Both the position numbers and the translations under genes were made by a program. Positions 8,632 through 18,586 of a stretch of 50,181 nt of DNA are shown one piece after another. The notes beneath the pieces were generated by a model, which was not told the origin of the DNA, did no database searches, and saw nothing but the letters and a program-made list of their open reading frames with translations. Source of the stretch: an uncultured Spartobacteria bacterium (GTDB lineage: Bacteria > Verrucomicrobiota > Verrucomicrobiia > Chthoniobacterales > Chthoniobacteraceae); the NCBI GenBank assembly GCA_903929475.1, contig CAIYUV010000142.1:1-50181 (forward strand). Direction: 5' to 3'. Position 1 is the stretch's first letter, and every line of letters begins with the position of its first letter.

Positions 8632-10098
8632 ATGACCCCGCAACAAGCCCGCGCAGCACATCTGACCCGGCGTCAGTTTTTCTCGAAGAGCGCAGTCGGC
8701 ATCGGCGGCGCGGCGCTCGCATCATTGCTGGAGCAGGATATGCAGGCGGCGACTTCCGGTTTGCCTACGGGCATTCGCGGATTGGAAGGACTGCCGCACT
8801 TCGCACCGAAGGCGAAACGAGTGATCTACCTTTTGCAAAATGGCGCGCCGCCCCACCTCGACACTTTCGACTGGAAGCCGGAGATGGAAAAATTCCGCGG
8901 CCAGGAAATCCCCGCATCGGTGCTGGGCGGAAAACGTTTTTCCACGATGACGCAGGGGCAGAAGCAGAAGCTGGTGCTGCCCGCGATCACGACATTCAAG
9001 CAATACGGAAAAAGCGGCGCATGGGTAAGTGACTATCTGCCGCACATGGCGGGAATCGCGGACGATCTCTGCTTCGTAAAATCCATGCACACGGAGGCGG
9101 TGAACCACGCGCCTGCGATCAGCTTTTTCCTCAGCGGCAGCGAGCAGCCTGGACGGCCCAGCATGGGTGCGTGGGCGACTTATGGCCTCGGGACGGAATC
9201 GCAGAATCTGCCGGGCTTTGTCGTGATGACATCGCGCGACAAGGAGTCGTCGTGCGGTCAAATCTTTTACGACTTCTATTGGGGCTCGGGATTTTTGCCG
9301 TCGAAATATCAAGGCGTGCGCTTTCGTGGGAGTGGCGATCCGGTGCTGTATCTTTCAAATCCCGACGGTATGTCGCGCGAGGTGCGGCGCGGGTTGCTCG
9401 ATGATTTAGCGAAGCTGAACGAGGAGCACTCGGCGGAGTATGCGGACCCGGAAATCGCCACGCGCATCGCGCAATATGAGATGGCTTACAAGATGCAGGC
9501 GTCGGTGCCGGAGTTGACGGACTTTTCAAAAGAAAAACCCGAGACGTTGGAGATGTATGGGCCGGACGTGATGCGACAGGGATCCTTCGCCTACAATTGT
9601 CTCATGGCCCGCCGCCTTGCCGAACGTGGTGTGCGTTTCATCCAGTGTTTCCACGCAGGGTGGGATCATCACAGTAATCTCTCGACGCAATTTAAGATCC
9701 AGTGCCGCGATACCGATCAACCCAGCGCGGCGCTGGTGAGGGATCTCAAACAGCGCGGTCTGCTCGACGATACGCTGGTGATTTGGGGTGGTGAATTCGG
9801 TCGCACGCCATTTCTCCAGGGCGACATCAAGGATGTGAAGCGATGGGGGCGCGACCATCATCCCTATGGTTTCACCATCTGGATGGCTGGCGGTGGCATC
9901 AAGCCCGGCATCACGCACGGAGCGACCGATGACTTTGGTTTTAACGTCGTGCGCGACCCGGTTCACGTGCATGATTTTCAAGCGACAGTGATGCACTTGC
10001 TTGGCGTGGATCACGAACGGCTGACGTTCCGTTTCCAAGGCCGACAGTTTCGCCTCACCGACATCCACGGGAAAATTGTGAAGGGCGTGCTCGCGTAG
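8632..10098 (+). CDS. DUF1501 domain protein with Tat signal
   Basis: A 488-residue DUF1501 protein. The N-terminus carries a twin-arginine export signal (TRRQFFSKSAVGIGGAALA, about residues 13-31), so a folded, perhaps cofactor- or metal-bearing protein is sent to the periplasm. DUF1501 proteins belong to the alkaline-phosphatase/sulfatase-like fold group. The pattern NGAPPHLDTFDWKP near the start, HTEAVNHAP in the middle, and GGEFGRTPF...GRDHHPYGF toward the C-terminus are typical of the family. An AAGGA eight bases before ATG 8632 and a 4-base gap from the DUF1549/DUF1553 stop support translational coupling. This gene pair recurs widely in Verrucomicrobia and Planctomycetes, where the partners are assumed to work together. 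Confidence 0.9.
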   Translation: MTPQQARAAHLTRRQFFSKSAVGIGGAALASLLEQDMQAATSGLPTGIRGLEGLPHFAPKAKRVIYLLQNGAPPHLDTFDWKPEMEKFRGQEIPASVLGGKRFSTMTQGQKQKLVLPAITTFKQYGKSGAWVSDYLPHMAGIADDLCFVKSMHTEAVNHAPAISFFLSGSEQPGRPSMGAWATYGLGTESQNLPGFVVMTSRDKESSCGQIFYDFYWGSGFLPSKYQGVRFRGSGDPVLYLSNPDGMSREVRRGLLDDLAKLNEEHSAEYADPEIATRIAQYEMAYKMQASVPELTDFSKEKPETLEMYGPDVMRQGSFAYNCLMARRLAERGVRFIQCFHAGWDHHSNLSTQFKIQCRDTDQPSAALVRDLKQRGLLDDTLVIWGGEFGRTPFLQGDIKDVKRWGRDHHPYGFTIWMAGGGIKPGITHGATDDFGFNVVRDPVHVHDFQATVMHLLGVDHERLTFRFQGRQFRLTDIHGKIVKGVLA

Positions 10099-10099
10099 T

Positions 10100-12379
<2,280 letters not shown>

Positions 12380-12400
12380 CGTTCCTCCCGATTTTCTCCC

Positions 12401-12425
12401 GGCAACATCATGTCATCAATGTGCC
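12401..12425. promoter_or_regulatory. Imperfect dyad upstream of copA
   Basis: GGCAACAT at 12401-12408 faces ATGTGCC at 12419-12425, an imperfect inverted repeat about 25 bases long and 22-45 bases upstream of the copA start. Its position suits a metal-responsive operator, but it does not clearly match a known CueR, CsoR or CopY box. Calling it an operator is inference. Confidence 0.25.
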
Positions 12426-12513
12426 GTGCTGCCCCGCTGCAAGCCAGTCCGCTTTTTTTGAGCGAAACGATCTTCTCGCCACGAGCAAGGGATTCATTCT
12501 CTACTTGGCCGCT

Positions 12514-12609
12514 ATGAAAACTCTTCCTCCTGCCACGCTCGTCTTCTGCGGATGGGATGTGAGCACTGCCAGCCCGGCGGTGCGCGCGCGGTTCAACTCA
12601 CACGTGTAA
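12514..12609 (+). CDS. Small open frame of 31 codons, doubtful
   Basis: An ATG at 12514 opens a 31-residue frame stopping 3 bases before the alcohol dehydrogenase start. Its middle (CGWDVSTASPAVRARF) recalls the N-terminus of glutamyl-tRNA reductase (the G-x4-TAP-x3-R-x-R pattern), but the frame ends immediately after. It could be a leader peptide, a gene remnant or chance. It lies in the 233-base copA/adh divergent spacer. Confidence 0.2.
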   Translation: MKTLPPATLVFCGWDVSTASPAVRARFNSHV

Positions 12610-12612
12610 AAA

Positions 12613-13647
12613 ATGAGAGCCATATCACTCGACGCGCCGCAAAAATTCCGCGCCCTTGATTTGCCAGAGCCAGCGGCACCATCGCGTGGTGAGGCGCTCG
12701 TGCGCATCCATCGCATCGGCATCTGTGGCACGGATTACGGTGGCTACCTTGGCAAGATGCCTTTCTTCAGCTATCCGCGCATTCCGGGGCATGAGCTTGG
12801 AGTGGAGGTGCTGGCGGTTGGGGAGGGTGTCACAAACGTTGCGCCGGGTGATCGCTGTTCCGTCGAGCCGTATATCAATTGTCAGCAGTGCTATTCATGC
12901 CGTCGAGGCCACACGAATTGCTGCGAATTTCACAAGACCATTGGCGTGATGTGCGATGGTGGGATGTGCGAGCGGTATTTGATTCCTGCGCGAAAACTCC
13001 ACGTTTCTCGCTCGCTGAGCTACGAGCAACTCGCGCTGGTCGAGACTCTGGCCATCGGCTGTCACGCGATCAACCGAGGCGCGCCACGCGCGGGCGAACA
13101 CGTCCTCATCATCGGAGCCGGGCCCATCGGCCTTTCTGCGCTCGAATTTTCAAAACTCAGCGGCGCTCGCACGATCGTGATGGATACAAACCCCGCGCGC
13201 CTCACATTCGTGCGAGAGAAAATGGGGGTCGCTGATACGATTCAACTCACGCCCGGAGCAGAGGCGGATGCGCTCGCGCAACTCAGCGCCATTACGAACG
13301 GCCAGCTCTCCGACATCGTCGTGGACGCGACCGGCAGCAACAAGTCCATGGGGGCAGCGCTTGCATACTGCGCATTCGCGGGGCGTCTGGTTTTTGTCGG
13401 TATCACGCAGGCGGAGGTCAGTTTTCTCCACGCGCCGATCATGCATCGCCGCGAAGTCACCATCATGGCGTCGCGCAACGCGCTCGCGCCGGACTTCACG
13501 CGCATCATCGCGCACATCGAGGCGGGCGATATAGACACACGTCCGTGGATTACCCATCACGCGAAATTCGACGACATGATCGAGGCCTTCCCCTCGTGGC
13601 TGAAACCTGAAACCGGAGTCATCAAGGCGGTCGTCGAAATGACGTAG
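12613..13647 (+). CDS. Zinc-dependent alcohol dehydrogenase family protein
   Basis: A 344-residue medium-chain dehydrogenase. Catalytic zinc ligands are visible as C38 (GICGTD) and H60-E61 (PGHELG). The structural zinc loop is the cysteine cluster CQQCYSCRRGHTNC near residues 91-104. The Rossmann fold follows at about 160-200 (IIGAGPIGLSALEF, then D in VMDTN), pointing to NAD(P)+. The substrate is not clear; sugar-alcohol or threonine-dehydrogenase-like enzymes share this pattern. It stands alone between divergent copA and a separate permease gene, so context does not reveal the pathway. ATG 12613 follows an A-rich stretch without a good Shine-Dalgarno site. Confidence 0.85.
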   Translation: MRAISLDAPQKFRALDLPEPAAPSRGEALVRIHRIGICGTDYGGYLGKMPFFSYPRIPGHELGVEVLAVGEGVTNVAPGDRCSVEPYINCQQCYSCRRGHTNCCEFHKTIGVMCDGGMCERYLIPARKLHVSRSLSYEQLALVETLAIGCHAINRGAPRAGEHVLIIGAGPIGLSALEFSKLSGARTIVMDTNPARLTFVREKMGVADTIQLTPGAEADALAQLSAITNGQLSDIVVDATGSNKSMGAALAYCAFAGRLVFVGITQAEVSFLHAPIMHRREVTIMASRNALAPDFTRIIAHIEAGDIDTRPWITHHAKFDDMIEAFPSWLKPETGVIKAVVEMT

Positions 13648-13697
13648 CGCATTTTCTACGCGACGCGCGCACGCCCCTTTGCTCTTATCCGCCCGAA

Positions 13698-15530
13698 ATG
13701 TTCAGCGGTCTTATCACCAACGCACTCGCACTTGTGTTCACCGTCCCCGAAGGGGCCGTGGGATGGAAGATCGCGTTCGTTTTGGGGCTGCTCGTGCTCG
13801 CTGTGGTTCTTTTTTCACTGGAGACGCTGTCGGTGGACATCATTACCTTTCTCGTCCTGATCCCGCTCATCCTCTGGAAAATTATCACGCCAGAGGAGGC
13901 CTACCGTGGATTCAGCAGCGACGCCGTCATTTCACTGGCTGCGATTTTTGTCATCAGTGCAGCACTCACCGCGACAGGTGTTTTGGATTTGGTCGGTGCG
14001 CGAATCATGAAAATCGGTGGTGGGAGTCAGCCTCACGTCATCTTTGCACTCATGGGCATCGCAGCGTTTGTCTCCGCGTTCATGAATAACACGACGGTGA
14101 CTGCGATGTTCACACCCGCAACAGTTGTTCTGGCGAGACGTGTGAAAATGAATCCCTCGAAGATTCTGATGCCGCTCGCATTTGCCAGCATCCTCGGCGG
14201 AACGATAACGCTTATCGGCACCTCGACCAATATCGCGGTGAATAATTATCTTAAGGATCACGGCATGGTGCAGTTGACGATGTTTGAAATCACGCCGATT
14301 GGCATCATCGCGTGCATCGTGGGTATTACCTACATGATGTTCATCGGGCGCCACCAACTTCCTGATCGCGCCGATGAAAGCCTCTCGGCTGGTTACGGAA
14401 TACGTGAATATCTCAGCGAGATTGTGGTGATGCCTGGTTCGCCGCTCATCGGACAGCGTAGCTACGAAAGCGACCTGAGCATTTTGGATTTCCGCATTTT
14501 GAAAATCATCCGCAACAAAGAGGAGTTATTGCCGGACTCGCGTGTGATTCTTGAACAGGGAGACGTGCTGCTCGTTGAGGGAAAAGTGGAGAATCTGATG
14601 AAGGTGAAACGCATTGAGGGCATCGAGATGAAAGCCGAGGTGCAACTCGGTGATGTCGTGCTCAAGGGCGCAAACATCCGCATTGCAGAAATGCTCGTCA
14701 CTTTGCAGAGCGAGGTATCGGGACGCACGCTCAAGGAGGCGGATTTCCGCGCAAAATACGGACTCACCGTTCTGGCGATCTATCGTCACGGACAATCGGT
14801 CGTGGAACGGATCGGCGATCTCGTCCTGCGCGTTGGAGACGTGCTCCTGTTGCAGGGGGCCGCCGAGGACATCGCAAACGCGCGCGAAAAATACGGCCTC
14901 TCAATGCTCGATGAAGTGAAGCCCACGCTCTATCATCCCAAACGTGGTCTCTACACGGTTGGCATTTTTATGGCAGCGATCATCGCCAGTTCATTTGAGG
15001 CAGTTCCGCTCAGCGTTGCTTTCCTCATCGCTGCGGTCTGCACAATTTTCGTTCGAGGTATTACGGCGGAAAAGGCATACGAATTTGTGGACTGGCGGCT
15101 GATTATCCTCATCGGCGGAATGACAGCATTTGGTCAGGCGATGACCGCAACGAAGAGCGCCGACTTTTTAGCGGACCTCGTGCTGCAACTCACCGGGGGC
15201 ATGGGGCCGTTCTGGGTGATGACCGGATTTTTCATCCTCACCATCGCGCTCACTCAGCCGATGTCGAATGCCGCAGCAGCGCTCGTCGTGCTGCCGATCG
15301 CTCTCAAGGCAGCCGAGCGCATGGGCGCGAATCCCCACAGCTTCGCCATCGCCGTGATGCTCGCGGCCAGCCTTTCCTTCATCACGCCCTTCGAGCCGTC
15401 TTGCGTGCTCGTCTATGCGCCCGGTAAATATCGCTTCCGCGATTTCGTGAAAGTGGGCAGCGGCCTCACGCTCGTTGTCGGCGTGGTGATGCTCATCCTC
15501 ATCCCGCTCTTCTGGCCTCTCACGAAGTAG
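13698..15530 (+). CDS. SLC13 family permease with RCK_C domains
   Basis: A 610-residue transporter with two membrane halves separated by a soluble insert. The first half contains the helix-hairpin signatures NNTTVTAMFTP (130-140) and GTSTNIAVN (174-182), typical of DASS/ArsB-like ion transporters. Two TrkA-C (RCK_C) domains lie at about 236-305 and 327-395, each with the GDVLL pattern that in other proteins binds small ligands. The second membrane half has SNAAAALVVLPIAL around residue 530 and a proline-rich last helix. Likely substrates are divalent anions such as sulfate or di/tricarboxylates, but this is family-level inference. Its 3' end overlaps the convergent ribF gene by 11 bases. Confidence 0.88.
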   Translation: MFSGLITNALALVFTVPEGAVGWKIAFVLGLLVLAVVLFSLETLSVDIITFLVLIPLILWKIITPEEAYRGFSSDAVISLAAIFVISAALTATGVLDLVGARIMKIGGGSQPHVIFALMGIAAFVSAFMNNTTVTAMFTPATVVLARRVKMNPSKILMPLAFASILGGTITLIGTSTNIAVNNYLKDHGMVQLTMFEITPIGIIACIVGITYMMFIGRHQLPDRADESLSAGYGIREYLSEIVVMPGSPLIGQRSYESDLSILDFRILKIIRNKEELLPDSRVILEQGDVLLVEGKVENLMKVKRIEGIEMKAEVQLGDVVLKGANIRIAEMLVTLQSEVSGRTLKEADFRAKYGLTVLAIYRHGQSVVERIGDLVLRVGDVLLLQGAAEDIANAREKYGLSMLDEVKPTLYHPKRGLYTVGIFMAAIIASSFEAVPLSVAFLIAAVCTIFVRGITAEKAYEFVDWRLIILIGGMTAFGQAMTATKSADFLADLVLQLTGGMGPFWVMTGFFILTIALTQPMSNAAAALVVLPIALKAAERMGANPHSFAIAVMLAASLSFITPFEPSCVLVYAPGKYRFRDFVKVGSGLTLVVGVVMLILIPLFWPLTK

Positions 15531-16452
15531 CCTGTCGCGCCGCAGCCACATCCATCGCGATCTGTTCGCGCAGCGCATCGGCGGACGAAAACTTTCGTTC
15601 CTCGCGGATGAAGCGCAAAAAACTGACCTCGATTTCCTCGCCGTAAAAGTCCCCGCTGTGATCGAAAAGATGCACCTCGCAGACACGGGCACCCGCGTCG
15701 GCAAAAGTCGGACGGACGCCGATGTTCGCCACGCCCTGCAGCTTCCTTCCGCGCAATTGCACTGCGACCGCATACACTCCGTCCGGCGGGAGTTGTTCGT
15801 TGTTCGTCGCGAGATTTGCCGTGGAAAATCCAATCGTGCGCCCCATTTTCCGGCCCTCGACGACCGTGCCGAGGATGCTGAAATGACGGCCCAGCAGTTT
15901 CGCCGCCGTGGTGATATCGCCCGCCTGCACGGCGTTGCGGATGACGGTGCTGCTCACCGCGCGCCCGTCGAGTTGCACGTCGGGAATACCAGTCGCCTCG
16001 AAGCCCATGCCGGCGCCGAGTGTCTTCAGCAGCTTGATGTTTCCGGCCCGTCGTCTGCCGAAGGCCCAGTTTTCACCAACGCAGATTTGCCGCAGCGGAT
16101 TTGCAGAGGCGGAGATTTCGTGGATGAACTGATCTGGTTCCATCGCGGCAAGTTTGTCGTCGAATGGAATGATGAGCAGGTGCTCCACGCCAAGCGTGGC
16201 GATGAGGATTTGTTTGTGCCGGGTGCAGGTGAGTAACAGAGGGGACTGCTCCGGTCGCAGCACGCGGGCGGGATGTGGATCAAATGTGACGACCACCGTG
16301 CTCCCTCCGGCTGCCCGTGCGTCCGAGAGGGCGCGCTCGATGACAGCGCGATGGCCGAGATGCACGCCGTCAAACACACCGATTGCGAGCACGAGCGGCC
16401 CCGGCACGTCGGAAAGTTCAGCGATGGAATGGAGGACTTTCACGGACTGCAC
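15520..16452 (-). CDS. ribF: Bifunctional riboflavin kinase / FAD synthetase
   Basis: A 310-residue RibF that phosphorylates riboflavin to FMN and then adenylylates it to FAD. The N-terminal FMN adenylyltransferase domain has GVFDGVHLGH (25-34) and FDPHPARVL; the C-terminal flavokinase domain has GRKMGRTIGFSTAN and PPDGVYAV, followed by GVANIGVRPTF. All expected motifs are present. The start is a GTG placed directly after the TAG of truB with no gap, so translation is probably coupled. It is the last gene of the nusA operon and converges on, and overlaps, the SLC13 permease gene. Confidence 0.95.
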   Translation of the reverse strand: MQSVKVLHSIAELSDVPGPLVLAIGVFDGVHLGHRAVIERALSDARAAGGSTVVVTFDPHPARVLRPEQSPLLLTCTRHKQILIATLGVEHLLIIPFDDKLAAMEPDQFIHEISASANPLRQICVGENWAFGRRRAGNIKLLKTLGAGMGFEATGIPDVQLDGRAVSSTVIRNAVQAGDITTAAKLLGRHFSILGTVVEGRKMGRTIGFSTANLATNNEQLPPDGVYAVAVQLRGRKLQGVANIGVRPTFADAGARVCEVHLFDHSGDFYGEEIEVSFLRFIREERKFSSADALREQIAMDVAAARQATS

Positions 16453-17175
16453 CTATGCACCGCGCAGGATGGAGACTTGCGGGAGTGTAAGCACCTTCGA
16501 GAGCACGGCGTTCACGTCGCCGTTCTTCAAAGCCTCGGTGCTTACCGCCAAATCCACACTGAATTTTCCGCTCTTCGTCCGTCGCAATGAGCGAAGATGT
16601 GCACCGCAGCAGAGTTCCTGCCCGATGTCGTGCGCGTAGGTGCGGACGTAGAATCCCTTCGAGCAGACGACGCGGAAATCCACTTCCGGCAGACGCACTT
16701 CGTTGATCTGATGCGCGAAAACGTGAACAAAACGCGGTTCACGCACAACCGTCTGCCCTTTGCGGGCGAGTTTGTAGAGTGGAACGCCGCCCTGTTTGAT
16801 CGCGCTTACCATGGGTGGCGTCTGGTAAAAGTCGCCCTGAAATTTTGCGAATGCGGCTTCAATCTGCTCGCGGGTCAAAGGCGGGACGGGTTTGGTTTCC
16901 GTCACGGCGCCATCGGCATCCTGGCTGTCTGTCACTTCGCCAAGTTTGAGCGTGCCGACATATTCCTTCTCCTCGGCCATGATCAAATCCTGAATCTTGG
17001 TGCCGCGGCCAAGCGTGAGGATGAGTAAACCTGTGGCCAGCGGATCGAGCGTGCCGCAGTGGCCGATTTTTTTTGTGCCGAGAGCCCGGCGCGCGATGGC
17101 GACGACGTCGTGGGACGTCATGCCGGTTGCCTTGTCCACGAGCAGGACACCGTCAATTTCGCGGAAGTTGTTCAT
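16453..17175 (-). CDS. truB: tRNA pseudouridine(55) synthase
   Basis: A 240-residue TruB, which converts U55 in the T-loop of most tRNAs to pseudouridine. GTLDPLATGLL (41-51) contains the catalytic aspartate D44, and the KGFYVRTYAHDIGQ segment and the C-terminal region fit the family. No PUA domain is obvious, which matches shorter bacterial versions. A TTG lies one codon upstream at 17178, but the ATG at 17175 is preferred. The 5' end overlaps the nrnA gene by 23 bases and the stop abuts the ribF GTG, so the three genes are tightly coupled. Confidence 0.95.
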   Translation of the reverse strand: MNNFREIDGVLLVDKATGMTSHDVVAIARRALGTKKIGHCGTLDPLATGLLILTLGRGTKIQDLIMAEEKEYVGTLKLGEVTDSQDADGAVTETKPVPPLTREQIEAAFAKFQGDFYQTPPMVSAIKQGGVPLYKLARKGQTVVREPRFVHVFAHQINEVRLPEVDFRVVCSKGFYVRTYAHDIGQELCCGAHLRSLRRTKSGKFSVDLAVSTEALKNGDVNAVLSKVLTLPQVSILRGA

Positions 17176-18133
17176 CAATAGCCTGGAGAATCTTTGACTG
17201 CGCGTCCGAGAGCGAACCTTTCATGCGGATACCCGCGGCGAGTGTGTGGCCGCCGCCGCCAAATTGCAGGGCGACTTTGCAAACGTCAGCGCGCGGGTCT
17301 TTCGAGCGGAGCGAGACGCGGACGCGGCCATCCTCCATTTCCTCGAAAAACACAGCGACGATGACGCCTTCGACTGCACGGATGGTATCAATGAGTCCTT
17401 CGTTGTCGTCGGGCTTCACGCCGAGAGCGCGACTCGTTTGCTGGGTGAGTGCAAAGCTGGCCACCCGGTCGTTGCTCGAAAACTGAAGTGCGTTGAGCAG
17501 GGATTTCAGCAACTCGATCCGGCGGCGTGGATAGCTCTCGTAAAGACGCTGCGAGAGTGCGCCGACGTTGACGCCGAGTTTCACGAGTTCCGCGCCGATT
17601 TCGTAGGTGCGCGCCGTGGTGTTTGGATACTGGAAGCTGCCGGTGTCGGTGCTGATGGCGACATAGAGATTGTCGGCCATTTCGTAGGTGAGCGGCAGTC
17701 CGCACTGGCGAAACAACTCGAATAAAATCTGCCCGGTCGCGGGGGAGGTGGCGTCTATGTAGTTGAGATCGCCGAAGCGCGGGTTGGAGACGTGGTGGTC
17801 AATGTTCACCCACACATCGGCGTGCGCGATTGCGCCGAGACATTTGCCGACGCGATCCTTCACCGCCGTGTCGAGCACGAGCGCGACATCGAATTTTCGC
17901 GGCGTGTCCGGCGGTTGTTGAACGAGCTCGGAGTGGGGGAGCCATGCGAATTTTTCGAGGCAGCCGTCTTCGTTCCAAAGTGTGACATCCTTGCCGAGCT
18001 GTCGCAGGCAAAGTCCCATCGCGAGCGTGCAGCCGAGCGCGTCGCCGTCGGGGCGGATGTGCGAGACGACGACGAAGCTCTGTTTTTTACGGAGCAGATC
18101 TGCGATTTGTGAAAAGGAGCAGTTTTCAGACAT
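17153..18133 (-). CDS. nrnA: DHH/DHHA1 phosphoesterase, NrnA-like
   Basis: A 326-residue DHH-family phosphoesterase. Members of this subgroup (NrnA) degrade very short RNAs and hydrolyse pAp. The metal-binding motifs are HIRPDGDALG (25-34), LDTAVKDRVG and IDHHVSNPRFGD; the C-terminal DHHA1 domain has GGGGHTLAAGI. Two in-frame ATGs lie 6 bases apart; the second (18133) is chosen because GGAGG at 18140-18144 sits six bases before it, while the first touches that site. The start overlaps the rbfA stop and the 3' end overlaps truB. A place between rbfA and truB is a recurrent arrangement in bacterial nusA operons. Confidence 0.92.
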   Translation of the reverse strand: MSENCSFSQIADLLRKKQSFVVVSHIRPDGDALGCTLAMGLCLRQLGKDVTLWNEDGCLEKFAWLPHSELVQQPPDTPRKFDVALVLDTAVKDRVGKCLGAIAHADVWVNIDHHVSNPRFGDLNYIDATSPATGQILFELFRQCGLPLTYEMADNLYVAISTDTGSFQYPNTTARTYEIGAELVKLGVNVGALSQRLYESYPRRRIELLKSLLNALQFSSNDRVASFALTQQTSRALGVKPDDNEGLIDTIRAVEGVIVAVFFEEMEDGRVRVSLRSKDPRADVCKVALQFGGGGHTLAAGIRMKGSLSDAQSKILQAIDEQLPRN

Positions 18134-18497
18134 CTTCATCCTCCGCGTGCGGCGCCTCCTCGGGCAGGCCGAGTTCGTTGAGAAGATTGAGCACGCGGTC
18201 GCCGCGTTCTCCCGCGGTGTCGAGTGCGAAATGGAGATGTGGTGTCCATTTGATCACGACGCGCTTGGCGAGTTCCTTTTGAAAACGGTTGCGATGGTCG
18301 TGCAATGCGGCGAGTGCCTGCTTCTGCTCCTCGTGTGAACCGATGACGCCGACATAGACGTGGGCGTGTTTGAGGTCGGGCGTGATGTCCACCTCCTGAA
18401 TCGTGACGAGCTTCGCGGTGAATGTGATCTCGCGGCGGATGAGTTCGCTGAGTTCACGCTTGATGAGTTCGTTGACGCGGTCGAGGCGGTTTTTCAT
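18126..18497 (-). CDS. rbfA: 30S ribosome-binding factor A
   Basis: A 123-residue RbfA, a KH-fold protein that binds immature 30S subunits and helps 16S rRNA 5'-end maturation. The N-terminal RVNELIKRELSELIRREI helix and the central VTIQEVDITPDLKHAHVYVGV are characteristic. The C-terminal end is acidic (HAEDEDV) and overlaps the nrnA start codons. It follows infB by 89 bases in the nusA operon, the usual order. The ATG at 18497 starts MKNRLDR, as in homologues. Confidence 0.93.
   Translation of the reverse strand: MKNRLDRVNELIKRELSELIRREITFTAKLVTIQEVDITPDLKHAHVYVGVIGSHEEQKQALAALHDHRNRFQKELAKRVVIKWTPHLHFALDTAGERGDRVLNLLNELGLPEEAPHAEDEDV
18140..18144 (-). promoter_or_regulatory. Ribosome binding site deciding the nrnA start
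   Basis: GGAGG lies on the minus strand inside the last codons of rbfA, six bases before the ATG at 18133. The other in-frame ATG (18139) directly abuts it and is too close to use it. This points to translational coupling of rbfA and nrnA. Confidence 0.75.
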
Positions 18498-18586
18498 GGC
18501 GAGTGAATTGGATGTTGTTGCTGTTCGTTGAGCGCCGTCTGGTGAAGGTGGCCCTTGTTGATTCCGGCTGAAGCCTCAACTCTGCG

